DNA of 64,000 bases from positions 124,001 through 188,000 of the forward strand of contig CAXXHP010000004.1 of assembly GCA_963662675.2 (NCBI GenBank), read 5' to 3'. Source of the stretch: G963662675 sp963662675. Its GTDB lineage: Bacteria; Bacteroidota; Bacteroidia; Bacteroidales; Prolixibacteraceae. Positions 25,505 to 34,624 of the stretch are shown piece by piece. Below the pieces are notes generated by a model. The model was not told the DNA's origin and made no database searches. It was given only the letters and a program-made list of their open reading frames with translations. Every line of letters begins with the position of its first letter. The first letter of the stretch is position 1. The position numbers and the translations under genes were made by a program.

Positions 25505-26686
25505 TTACTCGCTTTCTTTTGTGTCAATTTTGTTGAGAAAGATATTTGCAATGGCTTCAGCAGGAAGTGATGCATATTGGTCGTCTATATTCGCACAAAT
25601 ACTCACCACCAATTTTTGTTCAGGAAATACAATAAGCATTGAATTTCCACCAATTGTAGAGCCATGTTGTGCATAGCCAATCCTGTTATTTGCATCTTCT
25701 GCTACCCACCAACCAAAACCTCTATTGGTTTCAAAGTCGCCCGCTTGTTTGTCGGTAATAATATTTTTGGAGAAAAACAGATCGAGTGTTTCCTGATTGA
25801 AGAAGTCTGTGTTTAAGACACTTTGCCCTGCTTTGTTTAAATCGTCAGCTGTTGATATGAATCCATAGGCTGGAGCATATTGGCTATAATCGACTGCAGG
25901 TGCATTGACCAGGAAAGAAAATTTATCCTTATAGTATTTCCCTGATCGATTTTTAATGATGTAATAACTGTTATCTAATGATGTCTCACCTAGTCCAAGA
26001 GGGGTTGTGATTTTTTCTTCGATTAAGTCTGAAAAAGATTTTTCACTAATTTCCTCTGCTAAAAGCCCTAATAAGCATGTGGCATAGTCCGACTGAAGAT
26101 AGGACGTATTAGGCTCATATCTCAAGGTGTCATTTTTGTAATATTCGATGTAATCTTTATAATCTTCAAATTCATTTTCATTTAAAACTTCGCTGTATTT
26201 ATTTTCACGGAAACCAGCAGAATAGGTTCCTAATTGGTAGCTTGTAAAATCCCATTTTTTTTTCGGAAAATTAGGAACATAGTCGTAAAATGATTTGTTG
26301 ACATCTAACTTGCCTTCTTCGTGTAATTTAGCAATTAAAAAGATGGTAAACATCTGTGAAGGTCGACCCAATAAATATTTAGTTTCTGGTGTTGCAGGGG
26401 ACTCTAGCTCATAGTTTGCAAGTCCTGCTCCTTCAGACCAAATCGTTTCCCCATCTATAGATACTGAGACTGAAAGTCCCGGTGTTCTTGTACTCATTAG
26501 ATAAATACTGATAGCCTTTTGTCCCTCAATAATCTCATTTTTATATGCTGTGTTTAAAATAACTCTGCTACTTGTTTGACTTTGGGTTTCTTTTTCTGAA
26601 CATGCAGAACTTATTAACAAGATTACTACGAATGGTAGAATCACTTTTCTCAATAAACTGTTGAGATTTCGCTGATTACTTTTCAT
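25505..26686 (-). CDS. beta-lactamase-family lipoprotein with degenerate catalytic motifs (probable pseudo-hydrolase)
   Basis: A 393-residue protein with a lipoprotein signal (SSAC, C29). The body follows the class C beta-lactamase/serine hydrolase fold without gaps in the key segments, but the motifs are changed. Where the family has GSxSKxFT the sequence is GRPSQMFT (residues 107-114), so the nucleophile serine is R108 and the lysine Q111. Where it has YSN the sequence is QSD (198-200). THTSG reads TYSAG, and the HxG motif reads HGS. The frame is intact, so loss of activity appears selected or tolerated and is not due to a broken gene. It is likely anchored in the outer or inner membrane and might bind peptidoglycan or D-amino-acid ligands. 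Confidence 0.85.
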   Translation of the reverse strand: MKSNQRNLNSLLRKVILPFVVILLISSACSEKETQSQTSSRVILNTAYKNEIIEGQKAISIYLMSTRTPGLSVSVSIDGETIWSEGAGLANYELESPATPETKYLLGRPSQMFTIFLIAKLHEEGKLDVNKSFYDYVPNFPKKKWDFTSYQLGTYSAGFRENKYSEVLNENEFEDYKDYIEYYKNDTLRYEPNTSYLQSDYATCLLGLLAEEISEKSFSDLIEEKITTPLGLGETSLDNSYYIIKNRSGKYYKDKFSFLVNAPAVDYSQYAPAYGFISTADDLNKAGQSVLNTDFFNQETLDLFFSKNIITDKQAGDFETNRGFGWWVAEDANNRIGYAQHGSTIGGNSMLIVFPEQKLVVSICANIDDQYASLPAEAIANIFLNKIDTKESE

Positions 26687-26744
26687 TATTTAAGGTTTTG
26701 ATTGTTGATGCTGAAAATAATGTTCTTTGTTTTTTTAGCAGTTC

Positions 26745-26752
26745 CGAAAATA
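26745..26752 (-). promoter_or_regulatory. variant -7 element of the serine-hydrolase-like gene
   Basis: TATTTTCG on the minus strand, a TAnnTTCG variant of the TAnnTTTG box, 58 bp before the start at 26686. Confidence 0.3.
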
Positions 26753-26810
26753 ATAAAAATGGAGCGAAAATGAAGATAATATATTCTCTAAAAATATATT
26801 GTCCAGCACC

Positions 26811-26839
26811 AAAAAAAAGACATTCATTATGAACGTCTT
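26811..26839 (-). terminator. intrinsic terminator of the carboxylase operon
   Basis: On the minus strand AAGACGTTCAT pairs with ATGAATGTCTT (one G-T pair), followed by eight T. It lies 8 bp past the stop of the carboxyltransferase gene. Confidence 0.85.
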
Positions 26840-26846
26840 TGTAGGG

Positions 26847-28382
26847 TTATAATGGAATATTTCCGTGTTTTCGTGGCAGATTAGATTTTCGTTTACTTCT
26901 GGTCATTTCTAATGCACTTATAATTTTCATTCGAGTTTCCCGTGGATAAATAATTTCGTCAATATAACCAAGAGCGGCAGCTCTATATGGATTTGCAAAG
27001 GCATCACGATATTCATCTACCGCTTTAACTTTTTCATCATCTGTTAGCTTATTTCGGTGAAGAATGTTAATCGCGCCTTCAGGTCCCATTACTGCAATCT
27101 CTGCTGTCGGGTAGGCGTAGTTTAAGTCTGCACCAATATGCTTGCTAGACATTACATCGTAGGCGCCACCATATGCCTTTCTTGTGATAATGGTAATTTT
27201 AGGAACCGTGGCTTCGGCAAAGGCATATAACAATTTTGCACCATGTTTAATGATTCCGCCAAATTCTTGCTGCGTGCCTGGTAAAAATCCAGGAACATCA
27301 ACCAGTGTTACTATAGGGATATTGAATGCATCGCAAAATCGGACAAATCGGGCTGCTTTGGCTGAGGAATTAATGTCGAGTACGCCGGCCAAATGTGCAG
27401 GTTGATTGGCGACAATGCCAACCGATTGGCCGCCAAAGCGAGCAAATCCAACGATGATGTTGGCTGCATGGTGAGGTTGTACTTCCAGAAAATGAGCATC
27501 ATCCACAATCTTGTAAATGATATCTTTCATATCATAGGGCTTATTGGGGTCTACAGGGACAACTTCATTAAGAGATTCATCAATTCGGTCTACCGGATCT
27601 GTAGTTGCATGCTCAACTTTATCTTCCATATTATTTGATGGAATGAAACTAATAAGTTCCCTGACCATCATGAGTGTTTGTTCTTCATTTTCACCTGTAA
27701 AGTGTGCTACTCCACTTTTACTGCTGTGGGTCATTGCTCCTCCCAGTTCTTCTTTCGATACATCTTCGTGAGTAACCGTTTTTATGACTTCAGGGCCGGT
27801 AACAAACATGTGGCTAGTTTCATTTACCATAAAAATGAAATCGGTGAGGGCAGGAGAGTATACAGCACCGCCAGCGCATGGTCCCATAATAACACTGATT
27901 TGTGGGATTACACCGGATGAAAGAACGTTGTTGTAAAAGATATCTGCATATCCGGCTAAACTTTGAACACCTTCTTGAATACGTGCCCCACCGGAATCAT
28001 TTAATCCAATGAGAGGCTTTCCCATTTTAATGGCCAGCTCCTGTATTTTTACAATTTTATCTGCATTTGCACGGCTCATTGTTCCTCCGAAAACGGTAAA
28101 ATCTTGAGCAAAAATGTATACTAAACGTCCATCAATCTTGCCATAGCCTGTGATTACACCATCTCCGGGTATTTTGTTCTTGTCGATACCGAAGTCGGTA
28201 GCACGGTGAGTCACTAACTTGTCAATTTCATTAAATGTTCCATGATCAAGAAGCTCAAGGACTCGTTCACGTGCTGTTTTTTTTCCAGAGCTGTGTTGTT
28301 TTTCTATGCGTTCCTGACCACCTCCAACTTCAGCTTCTTGCTTTATTTTTTCAAAACGATCAAATTTTGCTTGTAAGTCCAT
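26847..28382 (-). CDS. biotin-dependent acyl-CoA carboxylase, carboxyltransferase (beta) subunit, propionyl/methylmalonyl type
   Basis: A 511-residue crotonase-fold carboxyltransferase with N- and C-terminal CoA-binding halves. GKKTARERVLELLD, FGGTMSRANADKI, NDSGGARIQEGVQSL near residue 128 and GFLPGTQQEFGGIIKHGAKLLYA near 370 are diagnostic of the PccB/MmdA family. The ATG at 28382 is chosen; a TTG at 28400 would overlap the BCCP gene. It is the third gene of an operon with biotin carboxylase and BCCP. It probably makes methylmalonyl-CoA from propionyl-CoA or works in reverse during propionate formation; the direction and exact acyl-CoA are inferred. Confidence 0.93.
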   Translation of the reverse strand: MDLQAKFDRFEKIKQEAEVGGGQERIEKQHSSGKKTARERVLELLDHGTFNEIDKLVTHRATDFGIDKNKIPGDGVITGYGKIDGRLVYIFAQDFTVFGGTMSRANADKIVKIQELAIKMGKPLIGLNDSGGARIQEGVQSLAGYADIFYNNVLSSGVIPQISVIMGPCAGGAVYSPALTDFIFMVNETSHMFVTGPEVIKTVTHEDVSKEELGGAMTHSSKSGVAHFTGENEEQTLMMVRELISFIPSNNMEDKVEHATTDPVDRIDESLNEVVPVDPNKPYDMKDIIYKIVDDAHFLEVQPHHAANIIVGFARFGGQSVGIVANQPAHLAGVLDINSSAKAARFVRFCDAFNIPIVTLVDVPGFLPGTQQEFGGIIKHGAKLLYAFAEATVPKITIITRKAYGGAYDVMSSKHIGADLNYAYPTAEIAVMGPEGAINILHRNKLTDDEKVKAVDEYRDAFANPYRAAALGYIDEIIYPRETRMKIISALEMTRSKRKSNLPRKHGNIPL

Positions 28383-28392
28383 AGTTGTTTGT

Positions 28393-28902
28393 TTACTCAA
28401 TTTCGATTAGTACCTGGTTTGTTTCAACGGTATCTCCAGCTTTGACCATGACTCTCTTCACCGTTCCGTCCAAAGCGACTTTGTATTCGCTTTCCATTTT
28501 CATGGCGGATATTATTACAGCAGTTTGTCCTTTAATTACTGTTTGCCCCGGTTCAACCAATACTTTCACAATTTTTCCGGGCATTGGAGCCGTAATTTTC
28601 TTCTCGCTTTGTGCCGGTACACCTTCGCCTCGGTTTCTGATGTAACGGGCTTCAGCATCAATTACTTCCAGCTCGTAGGTGTAGTAAAGAGTGTGTGCTG
28701 TATATGATTTAGGTTTTGAAGATGGGACAAGTGATATATTGTGTGAGCGGTTATTCTCCAGAATTGAAAAAATACCCTCGTCATTGTGCATGAGGTCAAC
28801 ATGATAAATTTTATCATCGACCATAATTTCTAGAAGATTCTCGTTTTGGTTCAGCACCTTAACTGAAGCAATACGGTCATCCAATTTTATTTCTATAGGC
28901 AT
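28393..28902 (-). CDS. biotin carboxyl carrier protein of the acyl-CoA carboxylase
   Basis: A 169-residue carrier. The C-terminal biotinyl domain (about 98-168) has the biotinylation motif AMKM, with the target lysine near residue 136, flanked by MPGKIVKVLVEPGQTV and the closing VETNQVLIEIE. The N-terminal half is a separate domain that probably contacts the partner subunits. It lies 11 bp after biotin carboxylase and 10 bp before the carboxyltransferase gene. Confidence 0.93.
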   Translation of the reverse strand: MPIEIKLDDRIASVKVLNQNENLLEIMVDDKIYHVDLMHNDEGIFSILENNRSHNISLVPSSKPKSYTAHTLYYTYELEVIDAEARYIRNRGEGVPAQSEKKITAPMPGKIVKVLVEPGQTVIKGQTAVIISAMKMESEYKVALDGTVKRVMVKAGDTVETNQVLIEIE

Positions 28903-28913
28903 ATTTAAAATTT

Positions 28914-30428
28914 TTATAGTCGATCAAAGTTCTTTTGGTACGAGTACTTTTTCCAACGGTTTTCTGCCGGAATGAGTTGTTTATTCGGAATCACTTTATT
29001 AAGCCTGTTGATATAATCAATATAAGTGGCTATGATGACCATGTCTTGACATTCCACATTGCAGGTATCTTTTTCAAGTAACTTTTCTTTATTCTTTTCA
29101 ATAAAGTTTGTGTCGTAATTGCCGTTTTTAAAATCATCTGAATCCATAATCCGTTCCTGAAATTTGATGGAGGTCTTTACCCCAGTAATCTTGTATTCAT
29201 AAAGAGCTCGTCTCATGCGTTGTATCGCTTCATCACGATTTTGTGCCCAAACAATAAGTTTTGAAATCATTGGGTCGTAATGAATGGGTATTTCATATCC
29301 TTCATAGGCATAGCCGTCTGTGCGAACACCAAGTCCTAATGGCTGTGATATTGAGTGAATGCGGCCTGGGCTAGGCATAAAGTCATTGTCGGAATCTTCA
29401 GCATATATCCGGCATTCAATGGCATGTCCCTGTTGTTTTAGTGTGTCCTGACTAATTTGTAGTGCGTGTCCTTCAGCTACTAATATTTGCTGTTTTACGA
29501 GATCGATACCGGTTACCCGTTCGGTAATTGGGTGTTCAACTTGTAGGCGGGTATTCATTTCCAGAAAGTAATAATTGAGCTGATTGTCGACTAAAAACTC
29601 AATTGTTCCGGCACCTATGTAATTAACTGCTTTTGCCGCCTCTATGGCATGCTTCCCCATTATTTCACGAAGCTCTTTTGTCATTAGTGGTGAAGGAGTT
29701 TCTTCTACCATTTTTTGATGACGTCGCTGAATGGAGCATTCCCTTTCAAATAAATGAACAACATTGCCATGTTGGTCACCTAAAACCTGAAACTCTATGT
29801 GATGAGGAGAGCTGACATATTTTTCAATGTATACGGCATCATTTCCAAATGCAGCTAGTGCCTCAGAACGTGCAGCACGAATAGAAGAAATAATTTCGCT
29901 TTCAACTTTTACCAGTCGCATTCCTTTACCACCGCCACCGGCAGATGCTTTAATCATAACAGGCAAGCCAATTTGAGCGATAGTATCTAAAGCTTCTTGC
30001 TCTGATTGTATAGGTTCTGTAGTTCCCGGCACAACTGGTACTCCTGCAGCAATCATTGCTTTTCGTGCTTGTATTTTATCTCCCATTTTCTCAATCACGT
30101 CAGGAGATGGCCCAATAAATATGAGTTTGTTCTTTTTACATAGCCTTGCAAATTCTGCATTTTCAGATAAAAAGCCGTATCCTGGGTGAATCGCATCTGC
30201 TTTTGATTTTAAGGCGACCTCAATAATTTTTTCAGGTTTTAGGTAGCTGTCTTTTGAGGGTGCAGGACCTATGAAATAGGCTTCGTCAGCATAGCGTACA
30301 TGCATCGAAGTACGGTCAGCATCAGAGAAAACAGCAACGGTATCGATGCCCATTTCACGACAGGTACGCATGATCCGTATAGCAATTTCACCCCGATTGG
30401 CAACCAGAATTTTATTAATTTTTTTCAT
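28914..30428 (-). CDS. biotin carboxylase subunit of the acyl-CoA carboxylase
   Basis: A 504-residue ATP-grasp enzyme that carboxylates biotin on the carrier. It has ILVANRGEIAIRI at 7-19, HPGYGFLSENAEFA near 75-88, the glycine-rich ATP loop KASAGGGGKGMR near 162-173 and EMNTRLQVEHPITE near 290-303. It is about 50 residues longer than a typical AccC at the C terminus, as in propionyl-CoA-carboxylase-type alpha chains. First gene of the three-gene operon. The 333-bp gap to the MATE gene holds no clear TAnnTTTG box for this direction; CAAATTAA at about 30475 is a near miss. Confidence 0.93.
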   Translation of the reverse strand: MKKINKILVANRGEIAIRIMRTCREMGIDTVAVFSDADRTSMHVRYADEAYFIGPAPSKDSYLKPEKIIEVALKSKADAIHPGYGFLSENAEFARLCKKNKLIFIGPSPDVIEKMGDKIQARKAMIAAGVPVVPGTTEPIQSEQEALDTIAQIGLPVMIKASAGGGGKGMRLVKVESEIISSIRAARSEALAAFGNDAVYIEKYVSSPHHIEFQVLGDQHGNVVHLFERECSIQRRHQKMVEETPSPLMTKELREIMGKHAIEAAKAVNYIGAGTIEFLVDNQLNYYFLEMNTRLQVEHPITERVTGIDLVKQQILVAEGHALQISQDTLKQQGHAIECRIYAEDSDNDFMPSPGRIHSISQPLGLGVRTDGYAYEGYEIPIHYDPMISKLIVWAQNRDEAIQRMRRALYEYKITGVKTSIKFQERIMDSDDFKNGNYDTNFIEKNKEKLLEKDTCNVECQDMVIIATYIDYINRLNKVIPNKQLIPAENRWKKYSYQKNFDRL

Positions 30429-30632
30429 ACACAGTTTTTAGTACGATTAAGTACATTCGTTTAAATGATGAACAAATTAATCTTATTCTAAAACCATGGT
30501 ATGCAGAAAATGTTTATTTAGGTTTTGGATTAAACCCGATTCATTTTTTAATGTCATGTCGGTAATAAAAATAAATTGATAATTGTGTTGATAATAAGTT
30601 TTGGTTTTCTTTTTAAGATGAGTGTGTAACTA

Positions 30633-30640
30633 TACTTTTG
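30633..30640 (+). promoter_or_regulatory. -7 promoter element upstream of the MATE gene
   Basis: TACTTTTG matches TAnnTTTG; a T-rich run at 30607-30614 sits at -33. The GTG start is 121 bp downstream, a long leader with no structure I recognise. Nothing else is seen in the 30429-30761 gap. Confidence 0.45.
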
Positions 30641-30761
30641 TGGCTGAATTGATTGGAAATATTATTCTGTTGGCAAATAAATATTTACAGTATTTGCAGA
30701 ATAGTATGATAAGATATATTGGTGAATGATTAATCTTTAATGTGGTCTAAAAAATGAAATT

Positions 30762-32108
30762 GTGAAACTTGTAAAATATTTTCCTCTTTATAAAAAGAAC
30801 CTTAGTCTTGCATTTCCAGTTATCTTGTCCCAGGCGGGGCAAGTAACTGTTTCTTTGGCCGATACAATGATGGTTGGACACAAGGGAACCACCGATTTGG
30901 CTGCGGCTTCCTTTGCAAATAGTGTGTTTTATCTAGGGATGGTTTTCGGTATGGGAATCACATTAGGGATGACGCCGCTTGTTGGAAAGGCTTTTAGTCA
31001 AAATAAAGAAAAAGATGTTGGTGGGTATCTGAAAAATGGATTCTTTATCCATGCTGTATTTGCACTTTTCATTGCGGCCATCATGGTTGGCGTTAGTTTT
31101 TTCCTCGATTCAATGGGACAATCCATTGAAGTTGAAAAGAAGGCTACCCCGTATTTCCTATTATTGGTCGCTTCCATATTTCCCATGTTGCTGTTTTTTT
31201 CGATTAAGCAATTTTTTGAAGGCATAGGCAATACCAAACTTGCGATGGTGATTACTCTAATTGCTAATGCGATAAATATTGTATTGAATTATCTGTTGAT
31301 ATTCGGAAAATTTGGGTTCCCGGAATTGGGATTAATCGGTGCTGGTGTTGCAACTCTTATTTCACGTTCATTGATGCCGTTCATGTTAATTCCATTTATT
31401 GTTAAGTATTCAAAATACCGTTCGATATTTCGGATTGCATATCATTCAAAATTTCAGTTAGCTAAAATACGTGAGTTGTTGTCTCTGGGAATTCCCATTG
31501 GGCTACAAATTATTGTGGAGGTACTGGCATTTAGTGTTGGTGCTGTAATGATGGGATGGCTTGGAGATGAGCAATTGGCTGCACACCAGATTGCTCTGGG
31601 GATGGCTTCGTTTACCTATATGATAAGCCTCGGTGTTGGTTCTTCAACGACCATTCTTGTAAGTCATGAGTTTGGGAAACAGAAAATGTCGAAAATACGT
31701 CATATTGTGTTTTCATCTCTTCATATCATTGTCCTGTTTATGTCGATAATGGGGGTGCTAATCGTTTTCCTCAGGTATTATCTGCCTTATCTCTTTACCG
31801 AGGATCAAGCTGTAATTGACATTGCTGCTGGACTATTGATAATAGCGGCCATGTTTCAGGTGTTTGATGGAATGCAGGTTGCCTTGCTGTCTTCTTTACG
31901 CGGAATGTCGGATGTTAAAATACCAATGGTAATTGCCTTTATGTCCTATATTGTCATTGGAGTATCCATAAGTTATATATGTGCGTTTATTTTAAATATG
32001 GGGGCAATAGGAATATGGATTGGCTTTTTGATAGGATTAATATTTGCCGCATTGCTATTTAGTTGGAGGTTGAAAAAGATATTAAAAACCATTGTGAAAT
32101 CGATCTAA
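30762..32108 (+). CDS. MATE family multidrug/cation antiporter (NorM-like)
   Basis: A 448-residue protein with twelve predicted helices in two homologous halves. The first helix motif FPVILSQAGQVTVSLADTMMVG and the mirrored second-half PIGLQIIVEVLAFSVGAVMMGWLG are typical of MATE exporters that expel drugs or metabolites in exchange for Na+ or H+. The start is GTG at 30762; an overlapping ATG at 30754 is out of frame. The nearest neighbours are unrelated, so no substrate is suggested. Confidence 0.92.
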   Translation: MKLVKYFPLYKKNLSLAFPVILSQAGQVTVSLADTMMVGHKGTTDLAAASFANSVFYLGMVFGMGITLGMTPLVGKAFSQNKEKDVGGYLKNGFFIHAVFALFIAAIMVGVSFFLDSMGQSIEVEKKATPYFLLLVASIFPMLLFFSIKQFFEGIGNTKLAMVITLIANAINIVLNYLLIFGKFGFPELGLIGAGVATLISRSLMPFMLIPFIVKYSKYRSIFRIAYHSKFQLAKIRELLSLGIPIGLQIIVEVLAFSVGAVMMGWLGDEQLAAHQIALGMASFTYMISLGVGSSTTILVSHEFGKQKMSKIRHIVFSSLHIIVLFMSIMGVLIVFLRYYLPYLFTEDQAVIDIAAGLLIIAAMFQVFDGMQVALLSSLRGMSDVKIPMVIAFMSYIVIGVSISYICAFILNMGAIGIWIGFLIGLIFAALLFSWRLKKILKTIVKSI

Positions 32109-32570
32109 AAAGAAAGCGGACTATCATCGTCATGATAGCCCGTTGTCCATAATTTAGTTTAGTTAGATCAGAAAATAAATATTGGTTTAAAGAGAAAAGG
32201 TATTCTTAATGAATTAATCCTAAAGCATTTATTTAGAATCGCAGTGCTAATATAGTAACTATTTTAAACGATCGTTAAAAAAACCTTAAAATTTCTTAAT
32301 AATTGAGATTGATCGTTTTTTTAAGTGCTTGTAATCTTTTGTATCTCAGATTGTAATGCTATCAAATATGTTTTATAATATATAAAGTGTATTAGGCAAT
32401 AAATTTATGATTTTCAGGTTGAACTGTTTCGTTTATTGATGGTTGAATAAGTTGGTAAATATCCAAAGTGTATTAAAAGAAAAATAGATAAGTTACTCTT
32501 GTTTTTTGTCACCTATGTCATGCTTTTTAATATATACGTGGCAATATGAAAATTTGAATAATACGAATGA
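32109..32570. other. 462-bp intergenic region without a recognisable gene
   Basis: AT-rich spacer between the MATE and dus genes. It has a short hairpin after the MATE stop (CTATCAT at 32121-32127 with ATGATAG at 32132-32138, four-base loop, no T-run), which may be a weak terminator. I found no TAnnTTTG box, tRNA-like fold or conserved reading frame. Confidence 0.4.
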
Positions 32571-33560
32571 ATGAATAATTTTTGGAAAGAAATTAAATCG
32601 CCAATTTTGGCATTGGCACCAATGGAAGATGTTACAGATACCTCTTTTCGAGAAGTAGTAGCTCGGATTTCGGGGCAAGGTAATATAAATGTATTATTTA
32701 CAGAATTTACTGCTGTTGATGGGATGAACCATCCTGTTGGAAAGGAAAGAGTTTCAGAGCGTTTGGTAGTTAGCTCTACCGAAAAGGAAATATTAAAAGA
32801 AAAGGGGATTAAATTAGTTGCTCAAATTTGGGGTAACAAGCCAGAAGTGTTTTACAAGGTTGCTCGAGAAATTACAGATGAATATGATTTTGATGGTTTG
32901 GATATTAATATGGGATGTCCTGTGAAGAATGTTGTAAAGCAAGGATCATGTAGTGCATTGATTGATCAGCCTCAATTAGCAAAAGAAATAATTCAGGCAA
33001 CAAAAGAGGCAACTAATCTACCTGTTTCTGTTAAAACTCGGACAGGAATTTGGAAACATGAAACAGAACGCTGGATTTCGCAGCTTATTGAAACTACTCC
33101 TGCGGCTATTATTTTGCATGGCCGTACACAAAGGCAACAATCAGACGGAACAGCAGACTGGAACGAAATTAGCAAAGCTGTACAATTACGAAATACGCTA
33201 AATCCCAATATTGCAATTTTAGGAAATGGTGATGTGCTGTCCTATTCTCAGGCTAAAGAATATTCAGATCAATATGGTTTGGATGGTGTGATGATTGGAC
33301 GAGGTATTTTCCATAATCCTTGGTTTTTTAACGCCATTCAACAAGGTCGAACAAAAGAAGAAAAACTGGAACAGCTCTTGTTTCACACCGAATTATTTGA
33401 GAAGAATTGGGGTGGAAAGAAGAATCCGAGTATATTAAAACGGTTTTATAAAATATATACAAATGGATTTACGGGAGCTTCGGCTATTCGTGCAAAACTG
33501 ATGGGTGCTAACTCCTTTGGTGATGTTTACCAAGTTGTCAGCACCCATTTGGGAAAATAG
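32571..33560 (+). CDS. tRNA-dihydrouridine synthase
   Basis: A 329-residue FMN enzyme that reduces uridines in tRNA D-loops. ILALAPMEDVTDTSFREVV at the N terminus holds the FMN-phosphate-proximal motif; DINMGCPVKNVVKQG near 115-129 contains the catalytic cysteine region; VKTRTGIW near 154, ILHGRT near 180 and GVMIGRGIFHNPWFF near 241 complete the TIM-barrel FMN site. It is closest to the DusA/DusC-like proteins of Bacteroidota; the target position is not assigned. It converges with an MTH1175-like gene, stops 9 bp apart. Confidence 0.92.
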   Translation: MNNFWKEIKSPILALAPMEDVTDTSFREVVARISGQGNINVLFTEFTAVDGMNHPVGKERVSERLVVSSTEKEILKEKGIKLVAQIWGNKPEVFYKVAREITDEYDFDGLDINMGCPVKNVVKQGSCSALIDQPQLAKEIIQATKEATNLPVSVKTRTGIWKHETERWISQLIETTPAAIILHGRTQRQQSDGTADWNEISKAVQLRNTLNPNIAILGNGDVLSYSQAKEYSDQYGLDGVMIGRGIFHNPWFFNAIQQGRTKEEKLEQLLFHTELFEKNWGGKKNPSILKRFYKIYTNGFTGASAIRAKLMGANSFGDVYQVVSTHLGK

Positions 33561-33569
33561 TTGTGTTGG

Positions 33570-33926
33570 TCAATGAGAACATTCATCATGTTCTCTACAG
33601 ATAGAAATGTTGGTTTTGTAATCGTTACGTTTCCATTGATCAAGAGCCAATTTAATGTCTCCATTAAAACCAGTAATAACTTCAATATTTTGTTGTTTCA
33701 ATTTGTTAATGGCGCCACCACCGATGCCTCCTGCAAGCAATAAGGTTACTCCTTTTTCTGCCAATTCTTCGGCTAAATTAGATTTACACCCACATTCAAT
33801 TGAGGCATTTAGTCTTTCTGTGCCTACTAATTCTTGTTGATCGTTCATCTCGAAAATGGTAAAATATTCACAATGTCCGAAGTGATTATCAACCTTGTTT
33901 TCTTTTGTTGGAATTGCTATTTTCAA
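33570..33926 (-). CDS. stand-alone NifX/MTH1175-like metal-cofactor binding protein
   Basis: A 118-residue relative of the proteins at 5.5 and 6.1 kb, about 27 kb away from the cluster. It starts MKIAIPTKENKVDNHFGHCEYF, with HFGH at 15-18 and C19, and has ECGCKSN in the middle and the glycine-rich LLAGGIGGGAINKL. The end CREHDECSH adds two cysteines and two histidines, a plausible second metal site. It has its own promoter element (33952-33959) and is divergent from a PepSY-type membrane protein gene. Confidence 0.88.
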   Translation of the reverse strand: MKIAIPTKENKVDNHFGHCEYFTIFEMNDQQELVGTERLNASIECGCKSNLAEELAEKGVTLLLAGGIGGGAINKLKQQNIEVITGFNGDIKLALDQWKRNDYKTNISICREHDECSH

Positions 33927-33951
33927 AACACAAAATAATTAGTTTGTTTTG

Positions 33952-33959
33952 CAAATGTA
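33952..33959 (-). promoter_or_regulatory. -7 promoter element of the MTH1175-like gene
   Basis: TACATTTG on the minus strand, 25 bases before the start at 33926. Confidence 0.55.
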
Positions 33960-34018
33960 GAGAACAAAAGTTCAATAAAAAAACTTTTTACACACAAAAA
34001 ATATGCAGATATAATTGA

Positions 34019-34026
34019 TAGTTTTG
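34019..34026 (+). promoter_or_regulatory. -7 promoter element of the PepSY-type gene
   Basis: TAGTTTTG, 33 bases before the GTG start at 34060. With the element at 33952-33959 it forms a compact divergent promoter region. Confidence 0.45.
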
Positions 34027-34059
34027 TTGAGGATGAATTTGTAACAAAAATATATTCGA

Positions 34060-34614
34060 GTGAAGTTTAGAAAATTATTACGTAGCCTCCATCGTGATTT
34101 TGGTTATCTGATTACCGGAATGATGTTAATTTATGGTATTTCGGGCATTGCACTTAATCATCGGAAAGATTGGAATGCAGATTATATTACAGTAAATGAT
34201 GTGATTGATTGGGGAAGTGTGGATGTATTATCTTTTGAAAAAGAGAGCATAACGGATAAGCTTAATTTGTTTGATCAAATACCTCTTTTTAAAAAGCATT
34301 ACATAGCAGACGACGGGAAATTAAAAATTTTTGTTGAAAATGGGATGGTAACATACAATCCTGAAACAGGATTGGCAGAAATGGAAGTGCTAAAGAAACG
34401 ACCTGTATTTTACCAAATTAATAAATTACATAAAACGGCAATAACACCTGTTTGGATTTGGGTGTCGGATTTGTTGGCTGTAATTATGATTTTTGTGGCC
34501 GTTTCCGGACTTTTCTTATTAAAAGGGAAATATGGATTGAAGGGAAGAGGCTGGTGGTTAACTCTGCTGGGCTTTGCTATCCCGGGAATATTTTTAATAT
34601 TTTTTATCACATAA
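34060..34614 (+). CDS. PepSY-associated membrane protein
   Basis: A 184-residue protein with an N-terminal LRSLHRDFGYLITGMMLIYGISGIALNHR segment, the first helix signature of PepSY-associated proteins, a periplasmic region of about 100 residues, and two C-terminal helices (about 131-153 and 162-183). NKLHKTAITPVWIWVSDLLAVIMI matches the second conserved helix. Relatives are linked to iron-siderophore or metal reduction at the inner membrane. The start is GTG. It is followed 10 bp later by a lipoprotein gene, so the two probably work together. Confidence 0.8.
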   Translation: MKFRKLLRSLHRDFGYLITGMMLIYGISGIALNHRKDWNADYITVNDVIDWGSVDVLSFEKESITDKLNLFDQIPLFKKHYIADDGKLKIFVENGMVTYNPETGLAEMEVLKKRPVFYQINKLHKTAITPVWIWVSDLLAVIMIFVAVSGLFLLKGKYGLKGRGWWLTLLGFAIPGIFLIFFIT

Positions 34615-34624
34615 ATAGTTTAAT

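Noticed and set aside
27393..27920. Several plus-strand frames opposite the carboxyltransferase gene
   Set aside because: They have no homologous motifs and overlap each other in different frames; the minus-strand gene is certain.
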